From an uncultured Lachnospiraceae bacterium (GTDB lineage: Bacteria; Bacillota; Clostridia; Lachnospirales; Lachnospiraceae), in contig CADCOU010000082.1 in assembly GCA_902803155.1 (NCBI GenBank), positions 1 through 19,313 on the forward strand: a stretch of 19,313 bases of DNA. Direction: 5' to 3'. This document shows, piece after piece, positions 8,676 through 15,419 of the stretch. The number at the start of each line of letters is the position of its first letter. Position 1 is the stretch's first letter. The translations under genes were made by a program, and so were the position numbers. A model generated the notes under the pieces. The model made no database searches and had not been told where the DNA came from. It saw only the letters and a list, made by a program, of their open reading frames with translations.

Positions 8676-9443
8676 ATGGACTGCCCGTCATATGCAAAGA
8701 ATAAAGAACTTGAAACGTTTACTGTCCCGGACGGTGTCACAAGGATACCGTCAAACACGTTTGACCAGTGCGGCAGGCTGAGGGAAGTCATCCTGCCGGA
8801 TTCACTGGAAGAGATCTGCGACATGGCTTTTTCAGGCTGCATGGCGCTGGAGAGAATAAGTATCCCGGCAGGTGTCACCAGCATCGGACCGCAGGCATTC
8901 ACATACTGTATGGGACTGAAGGAGATAGAAGTCTCTGAAGACAATGCGGAATACTCTTCGTACAAAGGAGCCCTCTATGACAGATACCGGTCCGTTCTGG
9001 TGAAGTATCCTGCGGGCCTGACGGGGGAAGCGGAACTGCCGGAAGATCTGTTCGAGATCGGTGCGTGGGCTTTTGAGTGGAGTGCGGTAAGCAGCATAAA
9101 GATACCGGACGGCGTCACGAAGATCGGGTCACGCGCATTTTCAGGCTGCGTCAGGGCTGCGGAGATCAGTATTCCGGAGACCGTAACCCGCATAGGCGAC
9201 CAGGCATTCTTCGGGTGCCAGAGTCTCAGGGAACTGGTCATACCGGACGGTGTCATGATCATTGAGAGATCTGCATTCTACAACTGCCGGAATCTTGAGA
9301 AGATCTTTATACCGGACAGCGTGGCAAGCCTGGATTCATGGGTTTTTGACGGATGTCAGAAGCTCACCGTGTACTGCCCGGAAGGTTCCTACACATGGGA
9401 ATACTGTGAAGCTGTCGGGATACCGCACGAAGATTATGTCTGA
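8676..9443 (+). CDS. BspA-type leucine-rich repeat protein, cytoplasmic (255 aa)
   Basis: Nearly the whole protein is made of LRR_5/BspA-like repeats of about 22-23 residues with the pattern IPxGVTxIGxxAFxxCxxL, for example IPAGVTSIGPQAF (63-75), IPDGVTKIGSRAF (143-155) and IPETVTRIGDQAF (166-178). The stretch YSSYKGALYDRYRSVL (93-108) is the irregular spacer seen in many BspA-like proteins. Most BspA-like proteins are surface-exposed, but here there is no signal peptide, membrane anchor or cell-wall sorting domain. A cytoplasmic binding or recognition role is therefore more likely. Start ATG has an excellent AGGAGG site. Its place between two TIR-TPR genes suggests it supplies a recognition surface in trans; that role is inference. 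Confidence 0.87.
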   Translation: MDCPSYAKNKELETFTVPDGVTRIPSNTFDQCGRLREVILPDSLEEICDMAFSGCMALERISIPAGVTSIGPQAFTYCMGLKEIEVSEDNAEYSSYKGALYDRYRSVLVKYPAGLTGEAELPEDLFEIGAWAFEWSAVSSIKIPDGVTKIGSRAFSGCVRAAEISIPETVTRIGDQAFFGCQSLRELVIPDGVMIIERSAFYNCRNLEKIFIPDSVASLDSWVFDGCQKLTVYCPEGSYTWEYCEAVGIPHEDYV

Positions 9444-9518
9444 GAATCCTGTCAGAAGCTGCTCACGGCGGGTGCAGCTACCGATGAGTTGTATATTTGT
9501 ATGTAAGGAGGTCGGAAT

Positions 9519-9791
9519 ATGCTGAAGAATATGAGGTTCAACCTGAATGAGAACCTGCTGCCGGCGGAGAAAGCGCACTTGTTGATGCTGATGACAAGCA
9601 TCGGAAGACCGGACATGATCAGTAAGGTGGTGGCAGGCGAGCTGACCCGCAATGAGGTGAAGGACCTGATCGCTCCTCTGAAAACGCTGGTCGCAAACTG
9701 TGAAAATGATAAGGATCCGAACTCTTCCGCGGCGCTGATCGGCCCGGTGGCAGGGTCCATCCTCGGAAAGTTCGAAAAGTTTCTCGGATAA
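9519..9791 (+). CDS. Small helical orphan protein (90 aa)
   Basis: I do not recognise this family. The product is short, without a signal peptide or Cys pairs, and mostly helix-forming: LLPAEKAHLLMLMTSIG (13-29), then ELTRNEVKDLIAPLKTLV (41-58), then a Gly/Ala-rich tail GPVAGSILGKFEKFLG (75-90). Start ATG is preceded by AAGGAGG with 7-nt spacing, and the stop lies 17 nt before the second TIR-TPR gene, so the gene is very likely translated. Its size and position suggest an adaptor, inhibitor or trigger for the neighbouring TIR-TPR protein, but nothing in the sequence proves this. Confidence 0.7.
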   Translation: MLKNMRFNLNENLLPAEKAHLLMLMTSIGRPDMISKVVAGELTRNEVKDLIAPLKTLVANCENDKDPNSSAALIGPVAGSILGKFEKFLG

Positions 9792-9808
9792 GACAGCAGG
9801 AGAGAATC

Positions 9809-12289
9809 ATGGCTGAGCTGACATACCAGACCAGATCAGGGGCTTCCACATACGGAAAGCCCCGTGTTTATATCAGCTTCTTTGAGCCGGACCGGCAGGG
9901 GATCGTCGAAGAACTGTGCAGCGATGTCCTGAATGCAGGCAGCTATGCGCTGTTCCTGTACCGGGACGGAGTGATCCCCGAAGATGCGGAGACTCTTGAG
10001 ACGGAGCTGTCTCAGATGCAGCTTTTTGTGCTCGTCTGCACAGCGGGCTACCTCTCGGAGGAGAACCGTTCAAGGGATGCGGAGATCCGGTTTGCTCTGG
10101 GGCATGGTATCCCGCTGCTCCCGGTTGTCCTGTCGGATAATGTGATAGACGCCTTCAATGATCTGTGTGCGGGGCTCGGCATCGAGAGCCTTCACTGCCT
10201 GGACCGGAATGAATATGCCGGAAATGATAAGGGGTACCGGGACAGGCTGAAAGAGTATCTGGAGTATTTTCTCATTGATGACGCAGATGTCAGCCGGATC
10301 AGGGAACAGTTCAGATCCTGCATATTCCTCAGTTACCGGAAAAAGGACAGGGTGTATGCAAGAGACCTTATCCGCAGGATACACCGGCTGAAGAAATACT
10401 ATGACATCGCCGTATGGTATGACGATTATCTTGTTCCCGGCAGGTCATTTGAAGATGAGATATTCGCGGCAATGGACGCAAGCGATCTCTTCATCCTTGC
10501 CGTGACGCCGAACATATACGCCCGGAACGCTTTGAATGAGGACAACTATGTTGTAAGGAAAGAATACCCGGAGGCGGTGAAGCGCGGCAAGAGGATCGTC
10601 GCCGCAGAGCTTGAGAAGGCGGACCGGAATGCTCTCATGCTCCGGTTTGAGAATATACCGGAGTGCGTCAGCGCGTATGATGAACTGGCCCTTTCCGGCG
10701 CATTGACAGCTCTGGACGGATCTGAAAAAGAAGATGAAGCAGCCCACAGATACTATATCGGTCTGGCTTATCTGAACGGAATTCAGGCGGAAGTGGATCC
10801 GGAAAGAGCCTTCACTCTGATTTCCTCAGCTGCGGATGACGGTATGGAAGAGGCTATGGACCGCCTTGTCAGGATGTACCGGTCGGGAATCGCCGTGACG
10901 CGTGACTATGGCAAAGCGATCGGATGGCAGCAGAGGATCATTGACCAGGCTGCAATGAGGGTGCAGAAAGAAGACTCTGTTGAAAATGTCAGTTCCCTTC
11001 TCTTCAGGCTCGGCCAGATGGGCAATTACAGGCGGGAGATCCGTGACGATGAAGGGGCGGAAGAAACATATACAGAAATGCTGGAAACCGCAGAGAAGTA
11101 TGCGGATCTGTACCATCTCTCAGGGCTGTACAGGGACGTGTCCGTAAGCTGCAACAAGATCGGCGATATCTGTCTTGAAAGAAAAGACTTCGGCAGGGCA
11201 CAGCACTATTTTGAAAAAGGCTGGAGGGCGGCCGGAGTACTGAGAGATGAGAAGCCGGATGAAGTATCTCAGCGCGACTATGCCGTGAGCTGCCAGAAGC
11301 TGGGACAGGCCTGTGAGATGCAGGGCAGTCACGGGAAGGCGAAGGAGTTCTTCACAGAAGCATGTTCGATCGTCAGCGGTCTGATGGAGAAGGAACCGAC
11401 CGCATCGAATATCCGTGATGTATACGTCCTGTACGGAATGCTGGGAGATGTGTCCTGTAAACTGCATGATGCTGCCGGTGCTGAGGGATACTACCGCAGA
11501 AGCCTGAAACTGAGAGAAACCGTTGAAAAGGAGACAGGGGCAGACTGGGCGAAGAGGGATCTCTCGGTTATCTGGGAGAAGCTGGGAGATCTGTATGCTC
11601 TCACCGGGCAGAACCGCGAAGCCTCGGATGCGTACGAGCAGGCAGTATATTCCGCGAACGAACTCTTTGAAAAGACAGCCCTTCCGGTCCACGAAGAAGA
11701 GCTGTCCAAAATCTGCACGAAGGCAGGGGAATATCATCTGAAAGTACAGGACTACGACGAGGCGGTATATTACCTGGAAGCGGCCATGGAGATAGACGAG
11801 AAGAGACAGGGTGACGCTTCCACGGCGGAATACAGGAGAGATCTGTCGGTCGTATATAACCGGCTGGCAATGGTATTCAGGGAAACCGGCGAAACGGATA
11901 AAGCCAGGGAATATTATCTGAAAGATTATCTTATTTCGAAGGAACTGGCGGAAACTACGGGCACGGAAGAGGCAAGGCGCGACTATGAACTCAGCTGCAA
12001 TTATCTGGGCGGAGTCTGCAGGGATCTGGGAGAGGAAACTGCTGCAGGCCGGTATTATGCAGAGGGGATCAGCGCTGCAGAAGAACTTGTCCGGGAGACG
12101 GATGATCCCGTTCACCGGGACGATCTTGCCGTGCTCTGTTACAATTTCTGCCGCGTAACATATGACAGTGAACTGCTCAGGAAAGCCTGCGGGATATGGG
12201 AGAGGCTGCATCGGGAGCACCCGGAAAACACAACCTGGGCGGAGCGCTTTGCCCTGGTGCAGAGCATTCTGCAGACGGGATATGAATAA
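9809..12289 (+). CDS. Double-TIR, Sel1 and TPR repeat protein with 47-residue units (826 aa)
   Basis: Paralogue of the gene at 5563-8112 with the same layout. The first TIR-like domain (about 18-108) begins PRVYISFFEPDR and has candidate Glu92 in DAEIRFALGHGIPLLPV. The second (about 171-268) has CIFLSYRKKD (171-180), the strand AVWYDDYLVPG (201-211) and candidate Glu252 in RKEYPEAV. Sel1-like repeats cover about 314-375. From residue 442 to 770 the protein consists of seven TPR-like units of exactly 47 residues, most beginning with Arg-Asp. TIR domains point to NAD-derived signalling or NAD cleavage and the solenoid to partner binding; both are inferred from the families. It is cytoplasmic, with no membrane helix. 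Start ATG follows AGGAGAG. Confidence 0.87.
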   Translation: MAELTYQTRSGASTYGKPRVYISFFEPDRQGIVEELCSDVLNAGSYALFLYRDGVIPEDAETLETELSQMQLFVLVCTAGYLSEENRSRDAEIRFALGHGIPLLPVVLSDNVIDAFNDLCAGLGIESLHCLDRNEYAGNDKGYRDRLKEYLEYFLIDDADVSRIREQFRSCIFLSYRKKDRVYARDLIRRIHRLKKYYDIAVWYDDYLVPGRSFEDEIFAAMDASDLFILAVTPNIYARNALNEDNYVVRKEYPEAVKRGKRIVAAELEKADRNALMLRFENIPECVSAYDELALSGALTALDGSEKEDEAAHRYYIGLAYLNGIQAEVDPERAFTLISSAADDGMEEAMDRLVRMYRSGIAVTRDYGKAIGWQQRIIDQAAMRVQKEDSVENVSSLLFRLGQMGNYRREIRDDEGAEETYTEMLETAEKYADLYHLSGLYRDVSVSCNKIGDICLERKDFGRAQHYFEKGWRAAGVLRDEKPDEVSQRDYAVSCQKLGQACEMQGSHGKAKEFFTEACSIVSGLMEKEPTASNIRDVYVLYGMLGDVSCKLHDAAGAEGYYRRSLKLRETVEKETGADWAKRDLSVIWEKLGDLYALTGQNREASDAYEQAVYSANELFEKTALPVHEEELSKICTKAGEYHLKVQDYDEAVYYLEAAMEIDEKRQGDASTAEYRRDLSVVYNRLAMVFRETGETDKAREYYLKDYLISKELAETTGTEEARRDYELSCNYLGGVCRDLGEETAAGRYYAEGISAAEELVRETDDPVHRDDLAVLCYNFCRVTYDSELLRKACGIWERLHREHPENTTWAERFALVQSILQTGYE
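11132..12118 (+). repeat. Seven tandem 47-residue (141-bp) TPR-like units
   Basis: Within the 826-aa protein, units start at residues 442, 489, 536, 583, 630, 677 and 724, each exactly 47 residues apart. Typical unit openings are RDVSVSCNKIGD, RDYAVSCQKLGQ, RDLSVIWEKLGD and RDLSVVYNRL; the unit at 630 opens EELSKICTKAGE and keeps the spacing. Each contains two TPR-type helices followed by a longer helix (for example YYRRSLKLRETVEKE). The units have diverged at the DNA level, so this is an old protein repeat under length constraint rather than a recent expansion. Confidence 0.85.
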
Positions 12290-12312
12290 CCGGGGGAAAG
12301 GGAAAGAATGTA

Positions 12313-13665
12313 ATGGACCGATTCAGTGAGATGTGCGAAATCATACCGGGTCTGCTGATCGGGTGCACGGATGATGCCGGACAGATGGTCTTCAGAGGCG
12401 CGGATGTGCTTGTCCCTCTCGCATCCCTGAGCGGCAGCATCTGGAGGACCACCTTTCGCGGAGAAGTGCTCTATTGTCCGATCGAGGATATGGGGGTGCT
12501 TCCGGATGACGTGCTGAATGAGCTGGTTGACAGGATCTGCGAAAAGCTGGAAAACGGGAAGAAAGTCGGTATCTTCTGCAGCGGAGGTCACGGAAGGACC
12601 GGCTATATCGCTGCATGCGTCCTTGCAAGGCACGGAATCCGTGATCCGATTGGATTTCTGCGAAGGAACTATTCCGAGAAGGCAATCGAAACGGAGCAGC
12701 AGTACAATGCAGTTTTCGCTTACGCCAGGGGACTCAGGATGCAGCAGATCCGTAAGGAGGGCCTTGGTGAAAACTTCTTCGAATACAGGTCATACAGGGG
12801 AAATGAACCGTATGTTTATCTCAGTTTCAGCGAATGGGACCATGATGTTGCGTCGGAAACCGTCAGGATCCTGAATGAGCAGGGTTTCCGCGTTGCGTAT
12901 GACAGGGACGTCCTGGAGGGGAGGCTCTGGAGCCGCAGCAGGTCTGACAAAATCGAAGACTGCAGCGTGTATCTTACCATTCATACTCCGTGCGAACGGA
13001 TCTCACATATCAGACTTGCCGGATGGGAATTCGCGGAACTGATGGAAAAGCCGATCATCGTACTTGAGATGGACAGAAATGAGTGGAAATACTACGAAGA
13101 CGGGGACGGAACGGATATCGCAAGCGACCCGTCAGAGACGGACTTTGCAGACAGATGCCGGAAGGCACTGGAACAGAACGGAATCGTTCCGCACTCAAAG
13201 GATCCGGACAGTACGGATTCCGGCAGAAACGCCGCCGGAGGATCATTCAGCCGCAGGAAAAAGGAGAAAGAACGCCGCTGGGATCTCGGCCTTGTCTATT
13301 ATGAACATTACGGGGACGGGCAGCGCGGCTTCAGGAATGAAAGAGAGAGAAACTGCAATCTGAGGACCCGCGAAGCATATGATTCACACCACAACAGTCT
13401 CGACCGGCCGTCGGATGAAGCGCTGTACAGAGCAATCGGATGGAAATGCATCCGGTTTGATCTGTTTCCGAGAAGCCGGGGTTATGACTATATCGCAAGT
13501 GACGAGGACAGGGAGTTCAGACGCAGGATCTGTACTCTCGGAGGAAAACCGGTTCCGGAGATACGGGCAGAGTATGAAAAAGCACAGAAACGGATCGATG
13601 ATTACTGGCGGGATTATCCATACATGGATGAATTCGAGTATGTGAATTCCCGGTTTGATGACTAA
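12313..13665 (+). CDS. Cys-phosphatase (DSP-like) fused to a TIR-like domain (450 aa)
   Basis: Residues 8-140 resemble a dual-specificity/tyrosine phosphatase: an opening EIIPGLLIGC (9-18), a candidate general-acid loop around Asp59 (PIEDMGVLPDD), and the P-loop CSGGHGRTG with catalytic Cys89 and Arg95 in the required C-x5-R spacing. Residues 164-255 look TIR-like: EPYVYLSFSEWD, GFRVAYDRD (191-199), CSVYLTIHT (217-225) and GWEFAELMEKPIIVLEMD (237-254). The exact NADase Glu is uncertain (Glu239 or Glu242), so this TIR may be inactive. Residues 320-450 form a charged, aromatic-rich domain I cannot assign. The substrate could be phosphoprotein or a phosphorylated nucleotide. Start ATG follows GGGGGAAAGGGAAAG, 23 nt after the TIR-TPR gene. 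Confidence 0.85.
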   Translation: MDRFSEMCEIIPGLLIGCTDDAGQMVFRGADVLVPLASLSGSIWRTTFRGEVLYCPIEDMGVLPDDVLNELVDRICEKLENGKKVGIFCSGGHGRTGYIAACVLARHGIRDPIGFLRRNYSEKAIETEQQYNAVFAYARGLRMQQIRKEGLGENFFEYRSYRGNEPYVYLSFSEWDHDVASETVRILNEQGFRVAYDRDVLEGRLWSRSRSDKIEDCSVYLTIHTPCERISHIRLAGWEFAELMEKPIIVLEMDRNEWKYYEDGDGTDIASDPSETDFADRCRKALEQNGIVPHSKDPDSTDSGRNAAGGSFSRRKKEKERRWDLGLVYYEHYGDGQRGFRNERERNCNLRTREAYDSHHNSLDRPSDEALYRAIGWKCIRFDLFPRSRGYDYIASDEDREFRRRICTLGGKPVPEIRAEYEKAQKRIDDYWRDYPYMDEFEYVNSRFDD

Positions 13666-13697
13666 GCAGAATGTGATGACTGAGAAGAGTCACTTTG

Positions 13698-13706
13698 TGA
13701 TACAAT
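13698..13706 (+). promoter_or_regulatory. Extended -10 promoter candidate for a leaderless TIR mRNA
   Basis: TGATACAAT at 13698-13706 is a full extended -10 match (TG-n-TACAAT, 5 of 6 in the hexamer). A weak -35-like ATGACT lies at 13676-13681. Transcription would begin about 7 nt downstream, at or next to the ATG at 13714. No Shine-Dalgarno sequence is present before that ATG, unlike nearly all neighbours, which fits a leaderless transcript. Confidence 0.5.
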
Positions 13707-13713
13707 TATCCGT

Positions 13714-14520
13714 ATGAAAGACATTTATATCTGCTCCAGCAACATAGACCGCAGTAAAGTGCTGCCCATCGTCGAAATGATCGAGGCGTCGGGCCTGTCT
13801 TGCTGTGTGCCGAAGAGGGATATCGGGTTTGAATTCGGCTGGGAGCAGAAAGTCACAGATGCGATCAATGAAGCCACACTGATCCTGTATTTTGAGTCAC
13901 CTGCCTCAAGAAGATCTTTCAGACTGAAGAAAGAACTTCTTGAAGCGAAGAACAGCGGCCTTCTGCAGCTGGTGTTCGAAGTCGGTGCGGTATCATCCGA
14001 AGAAGTGCTGGCAAGTGTCAGGGATAAAATGTCCGAGGCCCGGAAGATCAGGGATAATGTTTCCGCCATTGTCCCATACAGCGGAGATGAACCGTATATC
14101 TTCGCGAGTTATTCCCATATGGACAAGGACCGTGTCTTTCATATTATCAGGCTGCTGCAGAGACGCGGCTACCGGGTGTGGTTCGATGAAGGAGTGGATC
14201 CGGGAACCGAGTGGGAAGACAACATAGCGGAACATCTTGCAGCAGCAGGTTATCTGATACCGTTTTTCTCAAAGAATTTTTTCGGTTCCCAGAACTGTAA
14301 TGATGAACTCTTTTATGCAAGAGAGCTGGGATTGAATATCCTCCCGGTGTATCTGGAAGAGGTTGAACTTGATCCGGGGATCGCAATGAGATTCGGAAGG
14401 CGGCAGGCACTGTTCTTCCACAAGTATAACGATGTGAACCAGTTCCTGATCAAACTGGATACGGCTAAGGATATCGCCGTATGCCGCAGTGAAGATGCGA
14501 AACAGGAGGGACAGCGATGA
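13714..14520 (+). CDS. Double-TIR protein (268 aa)
   Basis: The C-terminal domain (about 127-215) is a canonical bacterial TIR: PYIFASYSHMDKD (127-139), GYRVWFDEGVDPGTEW (152-167) with the BB-loop region, and SQNCNDELFYA (192-202), in which Glu198 sits at the C-x-x-E position expected for the NADase glutamate. The N-terminal half (about 2-90) is a divergent TIR-like copy: KDIYICSSNID, then SRRSFRLKKELLEAK (65-79) with Glu74. The N-terminal part could be a regulatory or dimerisation copy. No membrane segment is visible. There is no ribosome binding site before ATG 13714 and no credible alternative start: the in-frame stop TGA is at 13681-13683, and residue 2 onward already begins the first beta strand. 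Its stop overlaps the next gene by 4 nt. Confidence 0.87.
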   Translation: MKDIYICSSNIDRSKVLPIVEMIEASGLSCCVPKRDIGFEFGWEQKVTDAINEATLILYFESPASRRSFRLKKELLEAKNSGLLQLVFEVGAVSSEEVLASVRDKMSEARKIRDNVSAIVPYSGDEPYIFASYSHMDKDRVFHIIRLLQRRGYRVWFDEGVDPGTEWEDNIAEHLAAAGYLIPFFSKNFFGSQNCNDELFYARELGLNILPVYLEEVELDPGIAMRFGRRQALFFHKYNDVNQFLIKLDTAKDIAVCRSEDAKQEGQR

Positions 14521-15383
14521 AGGTGTATATAACACAGCCTTACGGAGGAAGCGATGAAGAAGAAAACATCATGAACATCCTGAAAAGGAGCGGCTTCCGG
14601 TGCGTCGACTCTTCATGCTGCAGCAGTTTTTCCGAGGCGGAGCAGGAACTGTCTTCGTGCGATGCATATATCACGTATGCATGCGGGAGCTACGGGGACC
14701 TGTCCGATTCAACGGATGTGGAACTGGAATACGCATTGGCAGGGAACAAACCGATCATAGTGATCAGGGAGTTTCCGGATTACAAACGGATCGGCAACGG
14801 TACCTACGGATACAGTCTGCTTTCCCGTGAGAATGCAGCCCTGTTTGATATCAGCGCAGGTGCTGATGCAGAGCAGCTTCCGGAATTCATCAGGAATCAT
14901 ATCGCGAAATGCGGGAAGGATTCGGGAGAGGGATCTCTTGTGGAGGAGATCAGGCCGGACAAGCCCTATGAAGGCGATAAGCCGCATATATTCATAAGCT
15001 ATTCCCACAAGGACAGGACCGAAGTCTTCGGGATCATACGGGAACTCCAGAACAATGGTTATCGTGTATGGTATGACGAAGGAATCGATCCTGCTTCGGA
15101 GTGGGATGAGAATATTGCAGAACATATCAGCGAATGCAGTTATCTGATTGCTTTTATCTCTCCGAACTACATCGAATCTCAGAACTGCAGGGACGAAATC
15201 AGTTATGCCCGGGATCTTAACAAGGACCGGCTGCTGGTATATCTCGAAGAGACGGATCTTCCCGCCGGAATGGCAATGCGGCTGATGCGGCTGCAGGCGA
15301 TCCACAAATACAGATACAGAACCAGCCCGGATTTCTATGAGAAGCTGTTTGCCGCTCATGGCATCGGGATTGCCCGGGATTGA
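14517..15383 (+). CDS. Double-TIR protein, paralogue of the preceding gene (288 aa)
   Basis: The C-terminal TIR (about 155-245) closely matches the upstream gene: PHIFISYSHKDR (156-167), GYRVWYDEGIDPASEW (181-196) and SQNCRDEISYAR (221-232) with candidate catalytic Glu227. The N-terminal domain (1-85) differs more: MKVYITQPYGG, then STDVELEYALAGNKPIIVI (65-83) with Glu69. This pattern is shared by TIR-like and nucleoside-deoxyribosyltransferase-like folds. A shared 'AMR..R.QA' segment near 253-261 extends the similarity beyond the TIR core. Start ATG overlaps the upstream stop (ATGA) and has AGGAGGG upstream, so translation is coupled. NAD cleavage or cyclic-ADP-ribose-type signal synthesis is expected from the family, not shown. 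Confidence 0.88.
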   Translation: MKVYITQPYGGSDEEENIMNILKRSGFRCVDSSCCSSFSEAEQELSSCDAYITYACGSYGDLSDSTDVELEYALAGNKPIIVIREFPDYKRIGNGTYGYSLLSRENAALFDISAGADAEQLPEFIRNHIAKCGKDSGEGSLVEEIRPDKPYEGDKPHIFISYSHKDRTEVFGIIRELQNNGYRVWYDEGIDPASEWDENIAEHISECSYLIAFISPNYIESQNCRDEISYARDLNKDRLLVYLEETDLPAGMAMRLMRLQAIHKYRYRTSPDFYEKLFAAHGIGIARD

Positions 15384-15419
15384 AGCATTGAAACACTGGC
15401 AGTACAGAGAAACAGGATC

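Noticed and set aside
9457..9479. AGCTGC/GCAGCT inverted repeat after the LRR gene as a terminator
   Set aside because: Only 6 bp of stem with an 11-nt loop and no T-run; too weak to call.
9492..9497. TATATT as a -10 box before the 90-aa gene
   Set aside because: No acceptable -35 hexamer or extended -10 TG lies at proper spacing, and the gene has a good ribosome site consistent with operon transcription.
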